Below the pieces are notes generated by a model. That model saw nothing but the letters and a program-made list of their open reading frames with translations, was not told the origin of the DNA and made no database searches. A stretch of 64,000 bases of DNA, from positions 62,001 through 126,000 of the forward strand of contig JAGHQL010000004.1 of assembly GCA_020080175.1 (NCBI GenBank), read 5' to 3'. Source of the DNA: Glutinoglossum americanum (Eukaryota > Ascomycota > Geoglossomycetes > Geoglossales > Geoglossaceae). Positions 44,666 through 55,735 of the stretch are shown in pieces. Made by a program: the position numbers and the translations under genes. Numbering within the stretch: position 1 is the first letter of the stretch; each line of letters opens with the position of its first letter.

Positions 44666-47600
44666 ATGTCTTCGGGGTAAGCTGGCCGACTTCCCACTCT
44701 AGCTACGCATATCCTCCTGCTTGGGCGATTACGTTTAAATCTACTCGACTATTGCGTATCTATAACTAACTGCGGCCGTGCTTTTATAGATCGCTCAAGG
44801 AGGTTGTCCGAGCTCTCATCTCCGCCTTATCGTCTCCAAACCCACCACATCCACTTCCCGAGGAGTTGCAGCAGGTGATCCAATCGTATCTAGACAGGCA
44901 TCACAATATTGAGGACAACGAATCGCAAAGGCTACACGATGAGCTTCTTAATCTCTATAATAAGCATATCGCCAAAGACGTGGATAAGCATGCGACCTTC
45001 CTGGCTGCTCTGAGGCAATTAAGGCCCGCCATTAAGGGAACAACTCGCCTATTGGAATGGTGGGACCTACTCGTGCGGCCAACACTAGATTCACTGGGCC
45101 ATGAGAAGGCTGTAGTGTCTGATGCCGGGGGGATACTGTTGAGCGTGCTGGCGTATGATGAGGATGAAGATGAGGATGGAGAAAATGCCCGAGCTTCAGC
45201 CCTCTTTACGCAGAAGTTGCTAGAGATCTATCTGGACAAAACCAGACTTCTAACAAGTGATGGCCAGAGGATCCTACCAGAGGATGAACGGTATAGATTC
45301 GTCTCTAACCACTTAGAATCGTTATTGGTCTCGTTTGGAAGAAAACGGCCAAAGGTAATTTATATGATCTACCTGTTTACGATGCATCCCAAATTGACGC
45401 CTCCATAGGATTTTTTGACCGCCATTGATGCACTGGTGGTAGAGAAAGAGTATCGCTCGCAAGCTTTGAGCCTGTTGGGCACTTTCGTACGCTTTCAACC
45501 TCCTCATCTACACCAGGTGCTCCAGACACAATTGCTGGAACATCTCCTCAAATGCCTCATGATTGACACATCAACAACTGTCTTATCCCTAGCTCTTACG
45601 ACACTAGTGATGTTTTTACCCCATATTCCGAACTCACTCGTTCCATTCCTCCCGCGGTTATTCATTGTCTACAGCCGCATTCTGTGCTGGGAGAGGTATA
45701 GTCCTGCTAGGTCGGCCGAGGAAAAGCTGGGCGAGGGTGAAGACAGGAGTAGATCAGTGCCAAAGTCCGGATATATTCCCGATCCAACGTGGGAGAAGCT
45801 GGACTACTCATTCGATAGTGCAGAGTCTACAATTCCTGAACTGGTTCACTACTTTACATTCTTGTATGGGTTATATCCGCTTAACTTTATGAGTTACATA
45901 CGGAAACCATACAAATACTTGCAGAACGCAAGATTTCCAGGGGCAGATGAAGCTGATCTTGATGAGCCAGCCATTCGTCACCGGACCGAGCAGTTTCGGC
46001 AAATCCACCTACTTCACCCAAACTTCTACAATATGACAGTCGAGTCAGAACTCACAGACCCAAGCCGATGGATGAAAAGCGAGCCCGCAGACGTGGTGGC
46101 TGAATGCATGGGACTCTGCGCTGCTATTCCAGCAGCCCTAGACGACCCCGGCCCGCCCCCAACTTCCAAGCTGCCCGACATACCGGAAGCCTTTGTACCG
46201 ACTGAAGACATCCCAATGCAGAGTCTGCTGTCCATGGATGAAGACGGCTCAACCGTGGCCAATGAAGCCGGCTCACCAAGCGATTACCGCCCTGCTACCA
46301 ATTGGCGCAATACCCAATCAACCCTAGCTGCTTCACATATCAGTTACGGTGCGCCCGAGTACGTTAATCTCTTGAGGAAGTCATCCCAGAATAGCAACAG
46401 TCATCCCTCGTCACGATCGAACGGAACTCAATCGAGGAAGAATTCGCCTGCTTTCAAGGCCCGAGATAATGCGCTAGATAGTCCGACACTTCCTGCTCAT
46501 TTAGTCGGTTCACATACTGAAGCGAAACTGCAAGACATGCTTCAGACTCAAGAGTCGTTGTGCAGCAGCGTCCACCAGTCACTCCCCAATGAGAGCGTCC
46601 ATTCGCTTAATCCACAGGAGGTTCCATCACCAGGACTCGACGCCTACCTCAATTCCCTTGCTCAAAGCACGGTTGCTCGATCGCCTGCCGTCAGACCTGC
46701 ATCCTCAGATGCACAAGGAAATATTGCCTTCCTACAGCGGGAAGTAATGCTCCTCAGAAATGACCTCAACTTCGAGCGTTATCTCAAGCAGCAACACATC
46801 TCCCATATTGGCCAATTGCAACGAAAGCACATAAAGGAAGCCACCGTTGAGGCTGAAACGCAGAACCTAATAAATACGAACCGAGCTCTGAAACTGAGGT
46901 TAGAGGAATCTAAATTATCTTATGCCAAGCTAAGAAAGGAGGCAACGGTCAGCAAGAACCACGCCAAGAAGTGGGAAGCGGAACTCAACGCAAGGATCAG
47001 AACTCTTCGTGACGAGCAGAGGCAATGGAGAGCAGAAGAGGAGACTGTTCGTCGGGAACTTCGGAGTGCGCGACAAGAATGCGAGCATCTGAGGAGACTA
47101 GTCGTGGAAAGTGAAGCGAAGGAGCTTCTCTCAAAACAGAAACTCCAATCACTTGATTCAAGCCTTGCTGTCCTAGATCAACTGCACCTCGAAGTCGAGA
47201 AGCTGAGCGCAAAGCTAAGGGAATATGAAGCGCGAGAGGAGGAATATGAAATGGCCAGGCACAACGAAGAGAATGCGATCACGCAACTTGAAACGATGAA
47301 ACTCAAAATGAGGGCCCGTGAGGGTGAGCGGGAGAAGATGAAAAGGTCTTATGAACAAAGGATCTCTGAGTTAGAATCGCGTACGCACACCACGGATAGA
47401 ACAGGGCCCAGTTCACCTTCGCCTGGATTCCAGTCTATGCTCGACTCGGCCCTCGCTGCAAGCCACTCCCGCTTCGCGCACCTGAAGAAAGCTCACAATC
47501 ACCTTCTTACTCGCTACACAGAACTGGAGATGAGATTAATTGAGTTGCAAGCCTCCAACGAGATACAGGTTCCGCTAAGCACCTCAAACAACAATGGTCG

Positions 47601-48196
47601 AGTCCGTAGTAACTTCCAGGATGATATCCATCCCCTCGAACGAGATGACGCAAGTGTCGACTTTAGACGACGGCACCACGCCCTTTCAGATCCACCTTTG
47701 CCCGACGATTACAGTACTAGAAACCACCCCCTTTCCAATGCCGGCGTTATTAGCTCCAGCTATCCAAACCCTTCTACAAAGATCCGCCCAAACACTCCTA
47801 AACACCAAAACTATCCCGTTTCCAACAACACTAGTCCAATCGCCGAACGCAGCACACCTTTTGAAGCTTCACTGGCACCCATCTCGTCTTGGAAGACTCA
47901 ACAGTCTGTCCCGGACAGCATCTTGTCTAGCAATGATAACGCGAGCGTTCACAGCTTTGAGGATGGGTCTATTACAAAGACCAGCAAACCAAAGATTAAG
48001 CCAACTTCGGAGGTCAGGGTTTATGGTCGAGGTAAGCGGGTTTTTTTCGTACTAAACGCGGGCACCGTATACAAAGCTGATACTAATTCTTATCTCCTTT
48101 ACAGGTGGCGTTCAAAATATCGGCAAGAAAGACAAAAAAGACAAGAAAGGGTCCAAATCTGGTGGTACATTATCCACTTTTCGAGGGATGATGTAA
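44666..48196 (+). CDS. tsc1: Hamartin homologue TSC1
   Basis: Four exons (44666-44676, 44790-45354, 45409-48031, 48105-48196) give 1,096 residues. Tsc1 partners Tsc2, the GAP for Rheb, to restrain TORC1. The N-terminal hamartin core is helical, with LKEVVRALISALSS, GTTRLLEWWDLLVRPTLDSL, KRPKDFLTAIDALVVEKEYR across intron 2, FLPHIPNSLVPFLPRLFIVYSR and HPNFYNMTVESELTDPSRWM. The middle (about 490-630) is Ser/Pro/Asn-rich. A long coiled coil (about 633-853) is the expected Tsc2-binding region. The tail is disordered, ending in a Lys-rich run and STFRGMM. The first exon is only 11 nt (MSSG). The start is fixed by phase: GG/A joins to Ser-Leu-Lys. Confidence 0.92.
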
Positions 48197-48633
48197 CCCA
48201 AAAGCAAACTTTACAAAACTTAGTTGTTTTGTTCTATTTCTAAGGATAGATCCGTGAATATCCACGACAGCAGTTGGTAATTTTCATGGTTCTTCCGTAT
48301 CTTTGTGGTCTCATGACGAAGGTGGAACCCGTCATCTATTTAAAAAGAATATAATTCTCGTGTACTTCTACAGCTGTGAAATGAGGCCCGAGCCTTCCTA
48401 GGGGGGCGGTTCTACTGACGGTATTGGCGTCGACGGTTTCGAAGATAGGATGACGTGACAGAACGACCAAAATTTGTGGAGGTTGTATGAGCGACACGTA
48501 TATGTACCGATTATTTGGTATTGTGATTTCTAAGATACAATTTTAAATAGGAGCCATCTTTACAACTGGGCCTGGGGAAAAGAAAATAGACACACTGTTG
48601 CTATCTTCAATTGACGTTGAAAGTTCAAAAGAA
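48197..48633. other. Convergent 3' regions of tsc1 and mrp20
   Basis: 437 bp between facing stops. The tsc1 side is T-rich with ATTTAAAAAGAATATAATTC-type AT sequence compatible with polyadenylation. Nothing else was seen. Confidence 0.5.
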
Positions 48634-49352
48634 TCACCGACGTACTACGTCATCCGGTGGTAATGGTATGTGTTTCTCCACTTCAACTGGTACCCCCACG
48701 TCTTCCCATATAGGGTTCCGCCGTGCTTCCTCGTTTAGTAACCGTTGTGCCTGCGCTGCAATTGACTCTCTCTCACTTGGTGGCTCTGACCCACTAGCTC
48801 TCCTGCGCTCAACCTCATTCTTCTGGGCTTCTGTAACGGCATCGAACATCGTTTTATCCCATCTGCACAGGAAAAGGAGTTGGATCAATCACCAGCCCCC
48901 AATGATCCGGAGAGGAAGAAGGAAGCTAAAGGCTTACGCAGAATAATCGGTTGGCTCCTCCGGCCATACAAAGGGCTTGTCCATCTCCACCGTCATCTTT
49001 TTAATCGCTCGCGGTCTAAACCACCTTCGGGGGGCAGGTCGTCTCGCGCCAGGCTTGTCCTCTCGCACGCGCTGTTGCTGGATGAAGGAACGCACGGAGA
49101 GCACGCGAATCCCATAGGCATTGTAGAGGTAGTCTTTTATATCAAGTTTATTGAGGTTTAGAGGGACAATAAACGAAGCGTATGTCGGAGGGAGGAAGGG
49201 GGTACGCAGGAGAGTGAGCGTGAAGTTAGGCCTAGAACGAACAATGATTGTTTAGTGGTTTAATTCTGGAAATATGCAGGGTGGTAAAGCACTCACAGGA
49301 AGACCTGCTTCTTCCCCAATCGAATTGGTGGACGGGATACTGCGGTAGCCAT
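48634..49352 (-). CDS. mrp20: Mitochondrial large-subunit ribosomal protein uL23m
   Basis: Three exons (49352-49297, 49231-48938, 48862-48634) give 192 residues. uL23m (Mrp20) sits near the mitoribosome exit tunnel and contacts the inner membrane insertase. The uL23 fold is visible in GKKQVFLPNFTLTLLRTPFLPP, FIVPLNLNKLDIKDYLYNAYGIRVLSVRSFI and RRWFRPRAIKKMTVEMDKPF. The C-terminal extension NEEARRNPIWEDVGVPVEVEKHIPLPP is typical of the filamentous-fungal protein. The N-terminus is short and basic, compatible with mitochondrial import. All junctions give clean codon joins (FL/PN, SA/WD). Confidence 0.9.
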
Positions 49353-49699
49353 TATATGATGTTGCTTATGGACCCTTGGAAAGAAATTATTAGTTACCCG
49401 ACGATAGTTATGATTACATAATTAGCCGCAACAGGTGCACAAAGACGAGTGACGAAGTTTGTTTGGGACCCTCCTCAACCAGTAACCTTACCGGTACTTC
49501 AATTTTTTGATAATTTTCTCCGGGACATTTCTCCCTGAGTGGATTTAATCACGGCCAACGGCTCCTGGATCTCGAACTGCATTATCTGGTCCGATAAACT
49601 CGAGCATCCGAAGCAATTCTTCCAAGTGCTGCGCTGCCAGCCATAGCCCTGATATATATCGCAGCGCCAGGCCTTTTTATTTTTGTTCTCGCACCGTCA
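49353..49699. promoter_or_regulatory. Divergent promoter region of mrp20 and oca1
   Basis: 347 bp between start codons, AT-rich in the middle (ttagttacccgacgatagttatgattacataattagccgc). No named element was recognised. Confidence 0.45.
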
Positions 49700-50770
49700 A
49701 TGTCAAACGAGTCCCCAGAAGCATCGAATGGATCATCTTCAAACGGCATGTCACCGCCAAGTTCATCTTCACCCAACGGCTCACCTGTATTGTTGACAAA
49801 TGGCACTACAATGGTAAACGGATACTCACCATCCCCTCCGCCTTCTCTGCCATCTCCTCCGGCTGCTCCACCGTCTGCGGGTAGTGCATTTGCACAGTTA
49901 GTCCCACCTATTAATTTTGCCTGTGTGAGTATTTTATTAATTATCATTATCACGATTTCCCCGGTGAGCGCGAATGACGTAATAACAAGAAACAAAATAT
50001 TAGGTTGAGGAGGGACTTTTCCGGTCTGGACAACCATCGTCAATAAATTTACGTTTTTTGTCCGAGTTGAATCTGAAAACTATCGTCTGGCTAGGTCTGT
50101 ATTACCACTTTCCCGTGTTTTAGCTATTTACCTCCGTTGTTTTGCAATTAAACTACTATAGCAGAGTACTAAGTCAAGTCAACCTCAGCTGTGGAAGAAC
50201 CAAACGAAAGCTTGCTAGCCTTCGCCGATGACAATGAATTGACAATCCACCACCTAGGAATCGCAGAAGGTACGTTCGGTATATCTGCAACTCCGCTTTC
50301 AAGACCGTTCAATGGTGACTTAATCTCACCTATTATTCCAGGTGGAAACCCGTGGGACCCTTTGACCGAGCAGTGCGTGATCGATGGTCTTCACCACATT
50401 GCCGACTCAAGGAACTATCCTCTTTTGATCAGTTGTGGAATGGGAAGGCATCGAACAGGAACGGTTGTTGGTTGCTTGCGAAGATTGCAACGGTGAGCTC
50501 ACTCAGTTCTCTTGACTTACCCAACAGCCTCTTGCTGATGCCACCTGGAATCCAGGTGGAACCTAGCTTCGTAAGTTCTTGCACCGGCCCCTATTGGGCA
50601 GCAGACCTAACCTAAATCCCCATGATCACAGCGCCCTCGAGGAATATCGCCGGTTTACTGGTTCAAGACGATCAAGGGTTGTCAATGAATTGCACATTGA
50701 GGCTTTCCGGAGAGACTCGGTTTTCCTGCCCCCTGTCGGGATACGGCCACCATGGCTCGATGGAGTTTGA
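49700..50770 (+). CDS. oca1: Tyrosine phosphatase-like protein OCA1 (Siw14/Oca1 family)
   Basis: Six exons (49700-49924, 50004-50094, 50189-50269, 50342-50492, 50556-50570, 50632-50770) give 233 residues. Exon 5 is a 15-nt micro-exon encoding WNLA plus split codons, needed to join LRRLQR to SALEEYRRF. The N-terminus (1-68) is Ser/Pro-rich and disordered. Then follow [35 protein letters not shown], and the CX5R loop [10 protein letters not shown] (Cys 164, Arg 170), which is intact. Yeast Oca1, Oca2 and Siw14 belong to the plant/fungal PFA-DSP phosphatases; some cleave inositol pyrophosphates. Oca1 is linked to oxidative stress cell-cycle arrest. Catalytic activity is inferred from the intact loop. 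Confidence 0.9.
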
Positions 50771-51110
50771 ACTTCAGATTATCTCTTCTAGCTGGGGTCT
50801 TGCTTGATGTTTGGCGTTAGGGGTTCTATGGGTCTAGGCAAGGGTCTTTTACTAGGACGTTACGTTCCTATTTCCATCAAGGTTCACAACCAATTCACGG
50901 AGAGAATCAAGCCTCCAGTTGACCCAGTCTATCAGATGCGCCTCGCCATGTCCCCGAGTCATTTCCCGTGCACGATGGCTAATCCTTGAGAAGGGGAGAG
51001 AGACTAGAACCACAAAGACCCACCTATGAAACCGCCATTCTATATGCAGCGACAGACGGTCTTCCGTTCTATTTTCACGGGACTATCTACGTCTATCCAT
51101 ATCACCTAGT
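50771..51110. other. Convergent 3' regions of oca1 and fad1
   Basis: 340 bp between facing stop codons. No reading frame with family support. Confidence 0.5.
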
Positions 51111-52456
51111 TTAGCTACCTCTCGGGGTCTGGATTCCCATCGATGTTGCCCTATCCCTGCCTAATCGTTCCTCTTCATCCTCCACCAATTCGTACGCCGG
51201 TCGGAAATGTAGACCCTCCTTACCCGACAGTCTAACAACAGGCGTCTCCAGTAGAGCTGGATTTGGATGTGTATCCGTCGTCCCGCCAAGCGACGTATAC
51301 CCCTATTGCCTGTTCAGCATCGGAACTGGCCCTTCGGGCGGCGCTGGAGCATCCTACCTGATCGTAGAGCGGACAATACGAGATCTCCAAATGCCGTATA
51401 AACTATTGTTGCCCCCACCGCCCGCTCGGAAGTTAGTAAAGGGATTTCTAAATAATCGATTTGGAATACAAAAAAAACCCTAGAACTAGAGAAATATAAA
51501 TAGAAAGAAATCCGAGTAGAAAGGTCAAAAGAAAGACCCGAAAAATAATGGAAAGAACTCACAGCCCAAATCTCCGCATAGTGCCAATCAATCACAGGAT
51601 GCACCCTCATAAACACAGGCCACCCATGATCCGTCTTGTCAAAAAAACTCAACGCCCCACCATGCGGATCCGTCCTCCTCGTCCCAACCAAGATCGCCTT
51701 GACTCGCGGCCTCTCGTGCAGGTATGTCTCGAAAGCTAACTTCATGGGCATGGCATAGCGCGCTAGATCGAGCGCGTAGGCGTGGACGCTGTAGTCGACG
51801 AAACTGTCCACCTCCGCGAAGGGGTGAGGGGGGATGATGTAGACGGATTGGAGGGATTTGGAGAGGGACGGCTGTTGTGATTGCTGTTGTTGGGCTTTGG
51901 GGGGAGGGGGGTATTGGGACTGGGGCTGGGACTGGGACCACCGGTCCAAGGCGGCGAGGAAGAGAACGAGGAGGACGAGGCAGTCTTTCCCGCCATTGTA
52001 GGAGATTGAGAGCTCGGAGGGGCTGCTTTCGTGCAACACATATGTGCATATCATGTCATGTTAGAATTCCTCTTTTTTTAGAAAAAAATTTTTGGGGTTT
52101 TAATTTTACTTTATCTTTTTTTTCGGTTTTTTCCCCGGGAAGGTAGACGGATATGTAGTAATTCTGGGGTGGGGAAGGAAGGGAACGAACCCGTATTGGC
52201 TCAATGCCTCCTGGAGCACTCCGAGGGAGATCCGGGTTTGTTCTTGGACGTTGCGGAGGCGGTCTGTGGGTGGAGGGGAGGCGAGGAATGTGGATATGCG
52301 GGTGTTGAGGGATGAGCAGACTTGGTGTAGAGGCGGTTGCTGGATGCTGTTGCCGTCTGCCGTTGGGGCCGCGGGAGAGGGTTTGATGTTTGTTGCGTTT
52401 GTTGCGTTTGTTGTCGTCGTAATACCGTTAGCCGGCGGCAACGTTCGCTCGGGCAT
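51111..52456 (-). CDS. fad1: FAD synthase (FMN adenylyltransferase)
   Basis: Four exons (52456-52191, 52022-51563, 51402-51358, 51302-51111) give 320 residues. The enzyme makes FAD from FMN and ATP and has the PAPS-reductase-like fold. Visible blocks are ELSISYNGGKDCLVLLVLFL (phosphate-binding loop), VYIIPPHPFAEVDSFV, AILVGTRRTDPHGGALSFFDKTD (catalytic block), WPVFMRVHPVIDWHYAEIWAF across intron 2, and IRHLEISYCPLYDQGYTSLGGTTDTHPNP across intron 3. A Gln/Pro/Ser-rich insert follows the first block. Exon 3 is 45 nt. The intron 1 acceptor is a tandem AAGCAG, so one Ser may be optionally included. An alternative intron 3 acceptor six bases earlier would add Ala-Ile. A flavin-dependent neighbour in the window is cprA. 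Confidence 0.9.
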
Positions 52457-52845
52457 GACTTTGTATGGGTCTTCTTTCGCGGGTTGTGGAGGTCTAGTGG
52501 GTAGCTTACTTTAATCGAGTGGCGGTTCTCTATCGTGAAGTGGTGAGGGAGGTATCTAATTTATCTTGTTTTTATTTTTCTCTTTCGTGATTTGTTTAAC
52601 TTTATTTTATTACTTTGATTCATTGTTTCACCGCATCCGCGCGGCATCGGGTTTTTCTGCCCCCTCCGTTAGTTGTCGTGGGGTCGAGATTTTGCTTGGA
52701 TGATGAAGAGCCGCCTACGTCACATAGCACCGGGGTCTCTCGACATCATGTATGTATATACATGCGTTTGTATTATTTTCTCGCCTTTTTTATATGTGGA
52801 TTTCTATTGAAAGCTGAGTGGACTTGTATAGATCTATATTATACA
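52457..52845. other. fad1 promoter and dbp4 3' region
   Basis: 389 bp between the fad1 start and the dbp4 stop, both minus strand. The side nearest fad1 is pyrimidine/AT-rich (atcttgtttttatttttctctttcgtg read on the + strand). Nothing else was recognised. Confidence 0.45.
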
Positions 52846-55291
52846 TTATCCGAGTAAACCTGATGCCAGGGCTTCGAGATCCTCAAGTGTTTCGGGTTCC
52901 TCGACCGCTTCAATGGTGTGACCCTTGCGTTTCTTTGCATGCCTGGTCTCATCCTCCGAATCGTCTTCAAACCACTTTTTGGCTCTCTTTTTCGGCAGTT
53001 TTTTAACCAGCCGTGATGCTCCCTCTTCAGCATCGTCTCCAGAACCAATCTCCCCATCATCTGACGCACCCAATTGGACGTGCACCTCCTCTCCAGCTTC
53101 TCTCTCCGCCATCTCGCGCGCCCTCCTCTTCTCTTTCCGCTCTCTCTTCTTATCTTTCGCAAGTCGCTTGTCGACTGCATCAGCTGCTCTAACTCTCTCT
53201 CTCTCTTCCTCCACGAACTTGCTTCGCTGGTTCTCGGCTGGACCCCGTTCCTTGAACTGGACCTCATCTTCAAGCTCATAGATAGCATGGGCATTGCCCT
53301 CATCGTCAAATACGAGCTTTGTGCCTTTGCCCTTGAATTTTAGTAGCTTCTTTTTTGACTTGAGAAGCTTCTCTCGCCGTTTGGAGTCAATGATGATAGG
53401 CTCTTTGCCGACTGCCGTAACAAGCCTGGGCTTCGATACGGGAGCTGCGCTGCTGTTTAGCCCTTCAATGTCATCAGCGTAACCATACCTTTTGACTGTA
53501 AGGAAATCGTCATCTTCATCGGCATCTCCAAGGCCATCATCAACGTTAGCAATCTCGTCATCCTCCTCTATCATCTTCTTATAGTGGTCGGCTAGAACGT
53601 CCTGGTTTCTCCGTTCAAACATCCGATCGTATTTTGTTCTTACCTCCTCTTTTTTCTTCTCCTTCGGCTGCTTTCTTCCGTCCACGTTCTCGCCTTCGTC
53701 TTCTGACGATGGCAGATGTCTTGGAGCATTCTTCAACTCTTTTACACTATCTCCCTTCAAAAACTTGATCCTTGGCGCACCAGGAAGACCCAGACTGGCG
53801 GCGAACTCTTCCAGGGGTAACTCTTTGATCTTAAAGATCTCCTTGTCCTTCTGCACGTGAACAGACCGCACATAACTCACGAACGCCTTTTGACCGATGT
53901 ATTTCAACTCAGGGTCCTTGAAACACATGTTCTGCAGTTGGTTCTTGATGCTCTGTTGTTTCTTCTGCCGTACATTGATTCTCTCAATAGGCACCTTTTT
54001 CTGCGTCAGACGCTTGAGCATACCTTCTTCTTCGGTAGGATCAAGAAAGAGCACTGCTCGGCCGTTGCGCTCGAAACGGGCGGTACGGCCAACACGATGG
54101 ATATATGTATCCGCATCCTCAGGGCAGTCTAATTGAATGACCCAGTCGACAGCCGGGAAGTCGAGTCCTCGAGCAACAACATCTGTCGCAAAAAGGCAAG
54201 AGTACTTCGCAGCTGAGAATTTGGTCGTAACATCCAGTCTTGCAGTTTGCTTCTGCTTGCCGTGGAGGTGGAGCAGTGGTATACCAGGTTGGAGGTGGCA
54301 GAAACTCTCATATACAAAACGGACTTGCTTGCCTGACGAGAGGAACACAAGAATTTTAGATTTGATGTTGCTTCTGAGGAAGCTGTACAATGTGTCCAGC
54401 TTCTCTGGTAACGGTGTGATAACATAGTGTTGTTGCAAGGTCGACGGCGTAGAGCTAGGTGCTGCTTCATGAACAGCAATGTACTCTGGTTCTTGCAAAC
54501 TCAGCCTTGCTAGATCAGAGACTTTCTTCGTTTGCGTGGCGCTGAAAAGCAGCGTCTGTCGTTCCTTCGGCAGGTGTTCAACAATAGCGTCGACAGTTGC
54601 TTGGAAACCCATATCCATAATTCGATCCGCTTCGTCAAGAATTAGCATTTGTAGGTTGTTCACATCGAAGGATGCAGTCTGGTCCATGTGTTGCAGTATC
54701 CGTCCCGGTGTGCAGACTAAGATATTCATCTTGCCTAACCTCTCCTGCTCCTCCTGCAAGCTTTTCCCCCCGATCACCAATCCAGCTGCAAAAGTATGGT
54801 AACGACCTATCTTCCGCAAGACATCAAATATCTGGATCGCCAATTCCCGTGTGGGCGATATAATAAGCGCCCCTAAGCCATCTAAGCTTGTCCATCTTTT
54901 GCGGTAGAGGCTCTCTAGCACGGGGATGAGAAACGCCAAAGTCTTCCCGCTTCCGGTCTTTGCTGCTCCAAGACAATCAGCACCTTTGAGAGCCAAAGGG
55001 ATCGCTTTAGCTTGGATATCGGTCAGTATCTTGAAGTGAGATGCATCAAGCCCGGAAACTGTCGGGAGGGAGAGCGGTAGGTCGGTGAAATTCTTAACGT
55101 CGACTTCTTTCAGATTCTGCACAACTAGTCAGAAAAGAACATATTAGGATGACATATGTGGAACGACGAACAAAATCAGCAACCCGCTGCTCAAGGACTA
55201 CAGGATCTTCTGCATCTCGTTTTCTCTTCAATACTTTTTGCGGGTGTTTTGCCCTTCCTAGCCTTGCGTAGCCATCAAGCTTCGACACCAT
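52846..55291 (-). CDS. dbp4: DEAD-box RNA helicase DBP4 (Hca4/DDX10)
   Basis: Two exons (55291-55172 and 55116-52846) give 796 residues. Dbp4 acts in the SSU processome to release U14 snoRNA during 18S rRNA maturation. The Q-motif region [14 protein letters not shown] and [10 protein letters not shown] is followed by Walker [10 protein letters not shown] (about 91-99), [12 protein letters not shown] (201-204), SAT, and helicase C motifs [15 protein letters not shown] and HRVGRTAR. The C-terminal third is highly charged: acidic stretches, Lys/Arg-rich nucleolar-type runs and predicted coiled coil. It ends [12 protein letters not shown], close to the family tail. The start at MVSKLDG is inferred; upstream in-frame codons extend the frame but lack support. 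Confidence 0.94.
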
Positions 55292-55735
55292 ATCTATACT
55301 TTGATTTGCAAATATTGTCGAAATTCCCCGGCGTTTTTTCTCTATTAATTCCGGGTAGCGATGCAGACCAACTGCACACACCACAACCTCCACACATTTC
55401 TCGACTCTTTTTCCAATAAGACAACATCATCATGTTCACCACAACTTCAACATTATAACAAAAGTTCGTACCTGCCCTCGAGTGCGCCCCTTTGCTTCAA
55501 TTCGCCCTGCCTGTAATGATTACAAACCTATTTAATCTGTCAATCCCCTGACCGCGGCATGAACTTCTCATCCGCCATGAAGCTATTAAATATGCTCTTT
55601 ATGAATACCTACAGCCAATATTTCTCTCTATATCCTACTTTTCAATTTAGGAATGGTGCAATGGAATGCTAATATTTTGTCATTTCGTGTACAGGAAATA
55701 CTCCATGCAAATTGGCTTGATCCATTGTGGGCACG
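55292..55735. promoter_or_regulatory. Divergent promoter region of dbp4 and sen34
   Basis: 444 bp between start codons. Two RNA-processing genes, one for rRNA and one for tRNA, share it. The middle is AT-rich (aatatgctctttatgaatacc) without a recognised specific element. Confidence 0.45.

Noticed and set aside
49582-50043. 153-codon minus-strand frame opposite the start of oca1
   Set aside because: It is the antisense of the Ser/Pro-rich oca1 N-terminus; the + strand reading continues into a complete phosphatase.
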